From positions 248,001 through 312,000 of the forward strand of contig NZ_PZYZ01000006.1 in NCBI RefSeq assembly GCF_003047295.1: a DNA stretch of 64,000 bases, given 5' to 3'. The first letter of the stretch is position 1. Each line of letters begins with the position of its first letter. This DNA comes from Nocardioides sediminis. Lineage in GTDB: Bacteria; Actinomycetota; Actinomycetes; Propionibacteriales; Nocardioidaceae. Under the pieces are notes generated by a model that was not told the origin of the DNA, searched no databases, and saw only the letters and a list, made by a program, of their open reading frames with translations. Made by a program: the position numbers and the translations under genes. Below are positions 15,233 to 22,899 of this stretch, piece by piece.

Positions 15233-16476
15233 TTGACCGGCGCCCGGTCCATCGCGCGGAACGACGGCACCCGCGTGGGCGCCATGGTGGTGACGAGGTA
15301 CGCCGCGCCGGCGAGCAGCAGGGCCGGCGAGACGCCGAGGGCGGTGACGGCCACGCCGCCGAGGATGCCGCCGAGCGGCATCAGCGACCAGCAGATGGCG
15401 GTGTTGAGCGACGACACCCGGCCCATGAGGTGCGGCGGGATCCGCTCGAGGATGACCGCGCCGAGGATGGGGTTGAGGAAGCCGGAGGCGGCGCCGGCCA
15501 CGACGGTCACGGCGAAGACCGCCCACAGCGGCGACTCCAGCGCCATCACCACGAAGCGCGGGGCCCCGGCGACGAGGAACGCCACCACGTAGGTGCGGAA
15601 CCGCGGCAGCGTCTCTCCCCACCGGGCCGCGGCCAGGGCGCCCAGCACCGAGGCCCCGCTGAACACGGCGAACAGCGCGCCCAGCACCTCCACCCCGGCG
15701 CCCGACTCCTTGGCCCACACCGGCGCGAGGACGGCGGCGTAGGCCTGGTCGACCAGGTTGGTCACCGCCACCATCAGGCACACCGCGACCAGCACGGGCT
15801 CGGTGCGCAGGAAGTCCCAGCCCTCCCGGAGCTCGCGGAGGTACGACGCCGGGGCGGCGACGTCCCCGGCTCGCGGCTGCGGACGGCCCATCCCGGTGGT
15901 CGCCAGGGCGAAGACGGCGAAGGAGGCCAGGAAGGACGCGGCGTCGACGTACAGCGCGTTGGCCGCGCCGACCCACGCCACGAGCAGGCCGGCCAGCGCG
16001 GCGCCGGCCATCGAGGAGGTGCGCTCGACCGCGCTCGCCAGTCCGGTCACGCGCTCGAGCGACACCCCGGCGACCCGGGCGATCTCCGGGGTCATCGCCG
16101 ACTTGCCGGCGTCGCCCGGGCCGCGCAGCGCGCCCGCGAGCGCGACGAGCACCAGCAGCAGCGGGAAGGAGAGCATCCCGAGCTGGTGCAGCAGCGGGAT
16201 GGTGCCCACCAGGACGGCCGACCCGAGGTCGCAGAGCAGGGTCACCCGGCGCGGGCCGACCCGGTCGAGCAGCGGGCCGCCGAGCGCCTTGAAGACGACC
16301 AGCGGGGCGATCTCGACCGCCGCCACGATGCCCGTCTGGGTGGCCGAGCCGGTGGTCGAGAGCACGAACCACGGGATCGCGATCATCGAGATCCGGGTGC
16401 CGAGGAAGGAGATGCCCTCGGCGACCAGGCCGCCGACGAGCGGTGCGCGGCGGGGGGCAGTGGAGACGTCGCTCAC
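15220..16476 (-). CDS. MFS transporter (EntS/MFS_3-like exporter)
   Basis: Twelve-helix major facilitator of 418 aa with the MFS_3 look: LGTRISMIAIPWFVLSTTGS in TM1-2, the DRxGPRRVTLLCD motif A loop, and GxxNPxxGAVIxERIPPHLMGRVSS in the second half. Such proteins export siderophores, drugs or small organics. Its GTG overlaps the stop of the upstream ArsR gene by 4 bp (GTGA), so it is the controlled partner of that regulator. The last residues and stop are encoded by repeat element A2, which suggests the gene end was rewritten by the repeat. Confidence 0.88.
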   Translation of the reverse strand: MSDVSTAPRRAPLVGGLVAEGISFLGTRISMIAIPWFVLSTTGSATQTGIVAAVEIAPLVVFKALGGPLLDRVGPRRVTLLCDLGSAVLVGTIPLLHQLGMLSFPLLLVLVALAGALRGPGDAGKSAMTPEIARVAGVSLERVTGLASAVERTSSMAGAALAGLLVAWVGAANALYVDAASFLASFAVFALATTGMGRPQPRAGDVAAPASYLRELREGWDFLRTEPVLVAVCLMVAVTNLVDQAYAAVLAPVWAKESGAGVEVLGALFAVFSGASVLGALAAARWGETLPRFRTYVVAFLVAGAPRFVVMALESPLWAVFAVTVVAGAASGFLNPILGAVILERIPPHLMGRVSSLNTAICWSLMPLGGILGGVAVTALGVSPALLLAGAAYLVTTMAPTRVPSFRAMDRAPVKVTA

Positions 16477-17033
16477 CCGTCGGTCCCGAGGGCGCCCGGT
16501 CGCGGGAAGGCGTTGAGGTTGACGACGAACTGCGCCGCGCCCTCCTCGTCGGTGTCCTCGGTCTCCTCGACGACCTGGGCCAGTGCCTGGACGAGGGCAC
16601 GGGCCCGGGCGGGCGTCAGAGTGATCTCCCAGTCGCTGAGGGTGCCGACGGTGCGCCACTCCTCGGGGAGGAACCGCATCTCGGCGACGGCGGCGCGCAG
16701 CTTGTTGCCGTACATCAGGGCGACGGTCGACAGGTAGGCCTCGACGTCCTCGTCGGTCGACCCCTTCTCGCGGAAGTCGGTGCGCGTGCTGTCGTGCGCC
16801 GCCCGCCACCAGCGGTCGCGGCCGCTGCCCCGCTCGGTGTCCTCCTCGATGAAGCCGTGCTGCGCGAGCTGGCGCAGGTGGTACGACGTCGCGCCGGTGT
16901 TGAGGTCGAGACGCCGGGCCAGCGACGTGGCCGTCGCCGGGCCCTCGCTGCGCAGCAGGCCGAGCATCCGCAGCCGGACCGGGTGGCTGAGCGCCCGCAG
17001 GCCGGCGATGTCGGGGGTGATGGAGGAGGGCAC
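16473..17033 (-). CDS. ArsR/HTH_20-type transcriptional regulator
   Basis: Winged-helix regulator of 186 aa. The N-terminal HTH (LSHPVRLRMLGLLRSEGP, LARRLDLNTGATSYHLRQLA) is of the ArsR kind with a long C-terminal helical region; no metal-binding Cys cluster is visible, so it is probably an organic-ligand or redox sensor. It starts at GTG 17033, overlaps the MFS gene at its end, and faces the GST-like gene across a 30-bp symmetric operator (17051-17080). Likely represses its own operon and the divergent gene. Confidence 0.9.
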   Translation of the reverse strand: MPSSITPDIAGLRALSHPVRLRMLGLLRSEGPATATSLARRLDLNTGATSYHLRQLAQHGFIEEDTERGSGRDRWWRAAHDSTRTDFREKGSTDEDVEAYLSTVALMYGNKLRAAVAEMRFLPEEWRTVGTLSDWEITLTPARARALVQALAQVVEETEDTDEEGAAQFVVNLNAFPRPGALGTDG

Positions 17034-17050
17034 GGCAGGAGGCTACGACT

Positions 17051-17080
17051 GCAAAGATTCATTTGCAAACAATTCTTTGC
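17051..17080. promoter_or_regulatory. 30-bp dyad, candidate ArsR operator
   Basis: GCAAAGA (17051-17057) and TCTTTGC (17074-17080) flank a central TTTGCAAA palindrome (17062-17069) with the same centre (17065.5). It is strikingly AT-rich for this genome and lies between the divergent arsR and GST-like genes. Confidence 0.8.
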
Positions 17081-17141
17081 GGTTTGGGACCTCCAGCAGC
17101 GTGGAAGAATGGTTGAGACGGCAACGATCGGGAGGCGCGGC

Positions 17142-18104
17142 GTGAGCGAATCGACGTACACCACCGAGGGCAAGCCCTTCGAGCGGGACATGGACTACAT
17201 CAACGACCGGATCCTGGCGGGCGAGCGCTCCGCCGACCCGGACGACCGGGGACCGCAGGACGTGAAGGTCTGGCCCGTCGAGCCGGGTCGCTACCGCCTC
17301 ATCGCGGCGAAGGCCTGCCCCTGGGCCAACCGGGCGATCATCGTCCGCAACCTCCTCGGCCTCGAGGGCGTGATCTCGTGGGGCGCTCCCGGGCCGACCC
17401 ACGACGCGCGCAGCTGGACCTTCGACCTCGACCCGGACGGGCGGGACCCGGTGCTCGGGATGACGCACCTGCAGGAGGCCTACTTCAACCGGGTGCCCGA
17501 CTACCCCAAGGGCATCACCGTGCCCGCCATCGTCGACGTCGAGTCGCGTGCGGTGGTCACCAACGACTTCCCGCAGATCACCCACGACCTCTTCTTCGAG
17601 TGGCGCGAGCACCACCGCCCCGACGCGCCGGACCTGTGGCCGGTCGAGCTCCGCGACGAGATGGAGACCGTGATGAAGCGGGTCTTCACCGAGGTCAACA
17701 ACGGCGTCTACCGCTGCGGCTTCGCCGGCTCGCAGGAGGCGTACGACGAGGCGTACGACCGCCTCTGGGTCGCCATGGACTGGCTCGAGGACCGGCTGTC
17801 CGCCCGGCGCTACCTGATGGGCGACGCGATCACCGAGGCCGACGTCCGGCTTTTCACCACGCTGGCGCGCTTCGACGCGGTCTACCACGGCCACTTCAAG
17901 TGCAACCGGGTCAAGCTCACCGAGATGCCGGCGCTGTGGGGCTACGCCCGCGACCTGTTCCAGACGCCGGGCTTCGGCGAGACCATCGACTTCGACCAGA
18001 TCAAGCAGCACTACTACGTCGTCCACACCGACGTGAACCCCACCGGCATCGTCCCGCAGGGGCCCGACCCGAAGGTCTGGCTGGAGCCGCACGACCGCGC
18101 CTGA
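17142..18104 (+). CDS. Xi-class GST / glutathionyl-hydroquinone reductase-like protein
   Basis: Thioredoxin-fold transferase of 320 aa. The N-terminal half carries the catalytic Cys in KACPWANR (about residue 50) that marks Xi-class enzymes, followed by VPAIVD and the all-helical C-terminal half with the YLMGDAITEADVRLFTTLARFD signature. The family reduces S-conjugated hydroquinones with glutathione; actinobacteria lack glutathione, so mycothiol is the likely thiol (inference). GTG 17142 is chosen because GGAGG is 6 nt upstream; an ATG at 17110 is possible. It is divergent from an ArsR-MFS pair with a shared operator, suggesting a quinone/xenobiotic response. Confidence 0.9.
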   Translation: MSESTYTTEGKPFERDMDYINDRILAGERSADPDDRGPQDVKVWPVEPGRYRLIAAKACPWANRAIIVRNLLGLEGVISWGAPGPTHDARSWTFDLDPDGRDPVLGMTHLQEAYFNRVPDYPKGITVPAIVDVESRAVVTNDFPQITHDLFFEWREHHRPDAPDLWPVELRDEMETVMKRVFTEVNNGVYRCGFAGSQEAYDEAYDRLWVAMDWLEDRLSARRYLMGDAITEADVRLFTTLARFDAVYHGHFKCNRVKLTEMPALWGYARDLFQTPGFGETIDFDQIKQHYYVVHTDVNPTGIVPQGPDPKVWLEPHDRA

Positions 18105-18131
18105 GTGTGGCCGGCTGGCCCGCCACGCGGA

Positions 18132-19394
18132 TCAGGGGGTGGTCGGGGTCTCCGTGGGCGTCGGGCTCGGCGTCGGTGTCGTCGTCTCGGTCGGTGTCGG
18201 TGTCGGTGTCGGCGAGGGTGTCGGCGACTCGGTGGGGGTGGGCGTGGGCGTCGGCGTGGGGGTCGGGGTCTCCGTCACCGGCGGCGGAGGCACGGGGCCC
18301 TGGACGAACGCGGCGATCGACGGCCCGTCGCCGGTCCACCTCAGCCGGACGGCGTACAGGGCGCGCTTGCCGACGTCCTCGTAGTCCTTGTGCCCGGAGT
18401 AGGACTGGTAGCACGGCAGGTTGGTGCCCTTGCAGACCCAGCCGTGGAAGAACATCCGGTTGGCGAAGGTGTCCGTCGCCGGCACGTAGTCGGCGCCGCC
18501 GGGCCCGCACACGCCGGTGTTGCGGCGGTTGAGCAGCGCGTGGCCCCGGGTGCCCTGCCACTCGCGCTTGAGGAAGTGCGACCGCCGCCAGATCGTGCGG
18601 TAGCGGCACTCGCCGTAGTCGCCGCGCGAGGTGATCAGGTAGTGCCAGTCGCGGTGCTTGACCATGACCGGGTTCTCCAGGACGCCGCTGTCGCGGATCA
18701 GCTCCCGGCTGCGACCGAACGTCGCGGTCCCGGCGCCGTTGAGGCGGATGATCCGGATCGTCGACGGCGTGCCCTGCGTCCGGTAGAGCAGGAAGCGCCG
18801 TCCGTCGGGGGCGATGTACGACGAGGGGTCGATGACGCCGCGCCGCGGCAGGCCGACCCGGCCGGGCACCTGGTCGAAGGCCGGCGTCGTGGTGGAGTAG
18901 TCGGGGCACACCAGCGGCTTGTTGCCGAGCACGGTGAACGTCGAGCTCAGGTCGGGGGCGGTGGCCACCCCGATGCAGCGGTCCTGCTCGTGCGGGAGCC
19001 CGCGGGAGGGCATCGTGAAGTAGGCGACCCAGCCCGTGGGCGTCTGCTCGACCTCCGGGCCCCACACGCCGGCGTACTTGGCCCACGTCGGCCGTCCGTT
19101 GAGCACGTCGCCGCCGCGTCCCCAGTAGCCCCAGTCGTAGTCCGAGCGCGACGCCCGGCCGCGGAAGCCGGTGGCTGCGCCGTACCAGCGCGTCCCGTCG
19201 CGGACCACGGTCGGGTCACCGAAGTCGCGGTCCCAGATGAGCGGGCGGGGCGCCACGGCGGCCCGTCCGGAGACGCCGGGGTGCGAGTCGGGCCGGTCGG
19301 TGGACGCCGTCGACGAGCCCGGTACGACGAGCAGCGCGGGCAGCGCGACGAGTGCGGCCAGCGCGCCGGTCCAGCGCGTCAGATGTCGTGGCAT
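18132..19394 (-). CDS. Secreted GH43-like (arabinanase-type) beta-propeller protein
   Basis: Secreted protein of 420 aa: signal peptide (residues 1 to about 31, ending STAS), a five-bladed propeller domain of about 330 aa, and a Thr-Pro repeat tail. The GH43 catalytic acids are recognisable: the base Asp in FGDPTV, the pKa-modulating Asp in GVIDPSS and the acid Glu in VLENPVMV. Paired Cys (CIGVA, VCPDY, CRYR, VCGPGG) suggest disulfides. Substrates of the family are arabinans or xylans; self-wall arabinan is possible in actinobacteria. A paralogue lies directly upstream, so the pair arose by duplication. Confidence 0.78.
   Translation of the reverse strand: MPRHLTRWTGALAALVALPALLVVPGSSTASTDRPDSHPGVSGRAAVAPRPLIWDRDFGDPTVVRDGTRWYGAATGFRGRASRSDYDWGYWGRGGDVLNGRPTWAKYAGVWGPEVEQTPTGWVAYFTMPSRGLPHEQDRCIGVATAPDLSSTFTVLGNKPLVCPDYSTTTPAFDQVPGRVGLPRRGVIDPSSYIAPDGRRFLLYRTQGTPSTIRIIRLNGAGTATFGRSRELIRDSGVLENPVMVKHRDWHYLITSRGDYGECRYRTIWRRSHFLKREWQGTRGHALLNRRNTGVCGPGGADYVPATDTFANRMFFHGWVCKGTNLPCYQSYSGHKDYEDVGKRALYAVRLRWTGDGPSIAAFVQGPVPPPPVTETPTPTPTPTPTPTESPTPSPTPTPTPTETTTPTPSPTPTETPTTP
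18138..18285 (-). repeat. Thr-Pro repeat-coding tail of the GH43-like gene
   Basis: A low-complexity stretch of GGTGTCGGT-type hexamers encodes the C-terminal TPTPTP/SPTP linker, about 49 residues. It ends at the protein terminus without a following domain, so it may be a wall-spanning tail. Confidence 0.75.
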
Positions 19395-19461
19395 GTGGCG
19401 TGTCCCCCTCGGAAGCCGGACCCCTTGATACCCCGGCGCCCCCGGGGCAGGGCAAGCCCCC

Positions 19462-19553
19462 GCGCCAGAATCACCGCTTCAGCGGGGATCCTGGCGCTTG
19501 CTGGCCGATGCAACGGCCAGCAAGCGACAACATCGGCCAGCAAGTCCGCCTCA
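19462..19553. repeat. Palindromic element family A, copy 3
   Basis: Hairpin 1 spans 19462-19497: GCGCCAG-AATCACCGC, loop TTCA, then GCGGGGATC-CTGGCGC. Hairpin 2 spans 19498-19523 with arms TTGCTGGCC and GGCCAGCAA, identical over 26 bp to the copy inside pabB. CGGCCAGCAAGTC follows. The far end meets the stop codon of the second GH43-like gene. Confidence 0.87.
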
Positions 19554-20585
19554 GCGCCAGGCCGTCACCGTGGGCACGCCATCCGGCCAGGCCAGCTCGG
19601 CGGCGTACATCGGGCGCCTCGAGCCCAGCCGGGGGCGCTTCTCGACCAGGTCCACCCCGGCCGGGCACCGCCGCCGCTCGCACGTCCACGCGTGCAGGAA
19701 CAGCCGCAGCCGCGAGCCGCGCGGCACGGCGCTGACGTCGGCACCGCCGGGCCCGCAGAGGCCGGTCGTCGCGCGGTCGAGGAGCACGCCCGACTCGGCC
19801 GCCGACCAGTCGAGCAGCGTGGCCGACCGCCGCCAGACCGTGCGGTAGGAGCAGCGGCCGAAGTCGCCCTGCGACAGCAGCATCACGTAACCCTCGGGGC
19901 GCCGGACGACCACCGGGTTCTCCAGCACGCCGTCGTGCCGGAACAGCTCGGCCGACGGGCCCGCCGCCCGGATCCCGGACCGCGAGAGCGGCACGACCCG
20001 GATCGAGGAGGGGATGCGGTCGGTCTTGTAGAGCAGGTGCAGCCGCCCGTCCTCGACGAAGAGCGACGGGTCGATCACGCCGGCCCGCGGCAGCGACCGG
20101 TCGGGCTGCGGCACGGTGTCGCCGGCCGCGGGGGCCGTGGCGTACGACGGGCAGACCAGCGGGCGGCCGCCCACCGGCACGAACCCGCCCAGCGCCGACC
20201 GGGACCGCGCGACCCCGATGCAGCGGCCGTACTCGCCGATCCCGCGCACCGGCGCCGCGAAGTACAGCAGCCACCACCCGTCGACGCGCGCCACGTCGGA
20301 GGCCCAGATGTCGCCGTCCTTGTGCGACCACGACGGCAGCCGGACCAGACCGCGCCCGGCGGCCCGCCACGCGCCGCGCGGCCGGTCGGAGACGGCGCGC
20401 GGGACGAGGCTGCCGGTCGAGAACCCGACGTACCCGGACCCGAGCACCGCGACCGCAGGGTCGGCGAAGTCGCCCGCCAGCACCGGTCGCGGCCGGTCCG
20501 GTGCGGCACCGGCGGGACCCGCGCCCGCGATCACGGGGGTGAGGGCCAGGGCCAGGCCGAGGAGGGCGACGACGGAGCGGAGCAC
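19551..20585 (-). CDS. Secreted GH43-like protein, second paralogue
   Basis: Secreted protein of 344 aa related along its whole propeller to its downstream neighbour. GTG 20585 is chosen because it opens directly into a signal peptide (LRSVVALLGLALALTP to AGAAP); longer upstream starts place a basic, non-signal stretch in front. The GH43 triad is again present: Asp in DFADPAV, Asp in GVIDPSLF and Glu in VLENPVVV. It lacks the Thr-Pro tail. The stop codon lies at the edge of repeat copy A3. Probable arabinan- or xylan-active enzyme, specificity unknown. Confidence 0.75.
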   Translation of the reverse strand: MLRSVVALLGLALALTPVIAGAGPAGAAPDRPRPVLAGDFADPAVAVLGSGYVGFSTGSLVPRAVSDRPRGAWRAAGRGLVRLPSWSHKDGDIWASDVARVDGWWLLYFAAPVRGIGEYGRCIGVARSRSALGGFVPVGGRPLVCPSYATAPAAGDTVPQPDRSLPRAGVIDPSLFVEDGRLHLLYKTDRIPSSIRVVPLSRSGIRAAGPSAELFRHDGVLENPVVVRRPEGYVMLLSQGDFGRCSYRTVWRRSATLLDWSAAESGVLLDRATTGLCGPGGADVSAVPRGSRLRLFLHAWTCERRRCPAGVDLVEKRPRLGSRRPMYAAELAWPDGVPTVTAWR

Positions 20586-20755
20586 CGGGAGATCCAAGCA
20601 CGCGACGGCCCTGCCGACGCCCGATTGGCGCGCCGGCTGGCGCGCTGGATACCGTGTGGACACCATGTGGTCGGGGTCACACACGCCCGCGGCCGCACCG
20701 AGCCGTCGGCGATCCCGGTGACCCCGCGACGCCGCTAGCCGCACGAAGGAGTGCC

Positions 20756-21913
20756 ATGAGCGACCCCGGAGGATTCGGACCCGACCTGGTGGAGGTCTTC
20801 GGACCCAGCCAGCAGGACGGTGGCCCCGAGCTCGTCCAGCTGTTGACGCCGGAGGGCGAGCGCGTCCACCACGACGAGTTCGACCACGACTTCTCGGCCG
20901 AGGAGCTGCGCGGCTTCCACCGCGACATGGTGCTCACCCGGCGCATCGACACCGAGGCCACCGCGCTCCAGCGCCACGGCGAGCTCGGCATCTGGGCCCA
21001 GCTGCTCGGCCAGGAGGCCGCCCAGATCGGCGCCGGCCGCGCGCTGCGCCCGCAGGACTACGTCTTCCCGACCTACCGCGAGCACGGCGTCGCCTACTGC
21101 CGCGGCATCGACCCGCTCGACCTCCTCGGCCTCTTCCGCGGCGTCGACCAAGGCGCGTGGGACCCCAAGGACAACAACTTCGGGCTCTACACGATCGTCA
21201 TCGGCGCCCAGGTGCTGCACGCCACCGGCTACGCGATGGGCATGCAGCGCGACGGCGTCGTCGGCACCGGTGACCCCGACCGCGACGCGGCCGTCATCGC
21301 CCACTTCGGCGACGGCGCGTCCTCGCAGGGCGACGTCAACGAGGGCTTCATCTTCGCGGCGTCCTACAACGCGCCGGTCGTGTTCTTCTGCCAGAACAAC
21401 CAGTGGGCCATCTCCGAGCCCATCGAGCGCCAGACGCGCATCCCGCTCTACCAGCGCGCGCTCGGCTTCGGGTTCCCCGGCGTCCGGGTCGACGGCAACG
21501 ACGTCCTCGCGACGTACGCCGTGACGCAGGCTGCGCTGCAGCGCGCCCGCGACGGCCAGGGCCCCACGCTGGTCGAGGCCTACACCTACCGGATGGGCGC
21601 GCACACGACCACCGACGACCCGACCCGCTACCGGATGAGCGACGACCTCGAGCACTGGAAGCTCAAGGACCCGATCGCCCGGCTGGAGGTCTACATGCGC
21701 CGCAACGGCCTCGTCGACGACCAGTACTTCGCGGACCTCAAGGCCGAGGCCGACGAGCTCGGCCACCACCTGCGGGAGGGCTGCAAGGCGCTGCCCGACC
21801 CGCAGCCGATGAGCGTCTTCGACCACGTCTACACCGAGATGACCGACGAGCTCGCCGCCCAGCGCGACGGCTACCGGGCATACCTCGACTCCTTCGAAGG
21901 GGCGGGCCACTGA
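20756..21913 (+). CDS. 2-oxoacid dehydrogenase E1 component, alpha subunit
   Basis: Thiamine-diphosphate-dependent decarboxylase subunit of 385 aa. The ThDP motif is intact (GDGASSQGDVNEGF to QNNQWAIS), the PTYREHG loop precedes it, and the phosphorylation-loop region RMGAHTTTDDPTRYR matches heterotetrameric E1 enzymes. ATG 20756 follows GAAGGA. It is the first gene of an operon with E1 beta and E2, each joined by a one-base TGATG overlap. The substrate may be branched-chain 2-oxoacids or pyruvate; heterotetrameric E1 with this gene order is the usual branched-chain system in actinobacteria, where the main pyruvate E1 is a homodimer. E3 is not encoded here. Confidence 0.92.
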   Translation: MSDPGGFGPDLVEVFGPSQQDGGPELVQLLTPEGERVHHDEFDHDFSAEELRGFHRDMVLTRRIDTEATALQRHGELGIWAQLLGQEAAQIGAGRALRPQDYVFPTYREHGVAYCRGIDPLDLLGLFRGVDQGAWDPKDNNFGLYTIVIGAQVLHATGYAMGMQRDGVVGTGDPDRDAAVIAHFGDGASSQGDVNEGFIFAASYNAPVVFFCQNNQWAISEPIERQTRIPLYQRALGFGFPGVRVDGNDVLATYAVTQAALQRARDGQGPTLVEAYTYRMGAHTTTDDPTRYRMSDDLEHWKLKDPIARLEVYMRRNGLVDDQYFADLKAEADELGHHLREGCKALPDPQPMSVFDHVYTEMTDELAAQRDGYRAYLDSFEGAGH

Positions 21914-22899
21914 TGAGCACGACGCAGAAGATCACCCTCGCCAAGGGCCTCAACATGGGCCTGCGCAAGGCGATGGAGGACGACCCCAAGGTCCTCGTCA
22001 TGGGCGAGGACGTCGGCAAGCTCGGCGGCGTCTTCCGGATCACCGACGGCCTGCAGAAGGACTTCGGCGAGGACCGCGTCATCGACTCGCCGCTGGCCGA
22101 GTCCGGCATCGTCGGCACCGCGGTCGGCATGGCGCTGCGCGGCTACCGTCCGGTGGTCGAGATCCAGTTCGACGGCTTCGTCTACCCGGCCTACGACCAG
22201 ATCGTGTGCCAGGTCGCCAAGATGACCTTCCGGTCGCAGGGCAAGGCCAAGATGCCGATGGTCATCCGCATCCCGTTCGGCGGCGGCATCGGTGCGGTCG
22301 AGCACCACTCGGAGTCCCCGGAGGCGCAGTTCGCGCACACGCCGGGCCTCAAGGTCGTGGCGTGCTCCAACCCGATCGACGGCTACTGGATGATCCAGCA
22401 GGCGATCGCCCACGACGACCCGGTGATCTTCCTCGAGCCCAAGCGGCAGTACCACGCCGACAAGGCCGAGCTCGATGAGTCGGCCACGCCCGACCCGCTC
22501 TTCGCCTCCCGCACCGTGCGGGCGGGTTCGGACGCGACGCTCCTCGCCTACGGCCCGACCGTGAAGACCGCGCTCAAGGCCGCCGAGGCCGCCGCGACCG
22601 AGGGCAAGAACCTCGAGGTCATCGACCTGCGCACCCTCTCGCCGCTCGACATGGCGCCGGTCTTCGAGTCCGTACGCCGCACCGGCCGCGCCGTCGTCGT
22701 CCACGAGGCGCACGTCAACCTGGGCATGGGCGCCGAGCTGTCGGCCCGGATCACCGAGGAGTGCTTCTACTCCCTCGAGGCCCCGGTGCTGCGCGTCGGC
22801 GGCTTCGACACCCCCTACCCGCCGTCGCGGATCGAGGAGGAGTGGCTGCCGGACCTCGACCGGGTCCTCGACGCCGTCGACCGGAGCATGGAGTTCTGA
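21913..22899 (+). CDS. 2-oxoacid dehydrogenase E1 component, beta subunit
   Basis: Transketolase-like subunit of 328 aa that completes the ThDP site. Landmarks: VLVMGEDVGKLGGVFRIT, PLAESGIVGTAVGMALRG, the EIQFDGFVYPAYDQI strand and the C-terminal LRVGGFDTPYPPSR. The ATG overlaps the alpha-subunit stop by one base (TGATG), ensuring 1:1 synthesis of the alpha2-beta2 enzyme. It ends in the same overlap with the E2 gene. Confidence 0.93.
   Translation: MSTTQKITLAKGLNMGLRKAMEDDPKVLVMGEDVGKLGGVFRITDGLQKDFGEDRVIDSPLAESGIVGTAVGMALRGYRPVVEIQFDGFVYPAYDQIVCQVAKMTFRSQGKAKMPMVIRIPFGGGIGAVEHHSESPEAQFAHTPGLKVVACSNPIDGYWMIQQAIAHDDPVIFLEPKRQYHADKAELDESATPDPLFASRTVRAGSDATLLAYGPTVKTALKAAEAAATEGKNLEVIDLRTLSPLDMAPVFESVRRTGRAVVVHEAHVNLGMGAELSARITEECFYSLEAPVLRVGGFDTPYPPSRIEEEWLPDLDRVLDAVDRSMEF

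Noticed and set aside
15220..16809. Longer 529-aa version of the MFS protein
   Set aside because: The added N-terminus overlaps the ArsR coding sequence in another frame; GTG 16476 overlaps the arsR stop and opens the first helix.
18138..18285. Hexameric GGTGTC-type repeats suspected to be a microsatellite or CRISPR-like array
   Set aside because: They encode a Thr-Pro tail in frame; there are no spacers or constant palindromic units.
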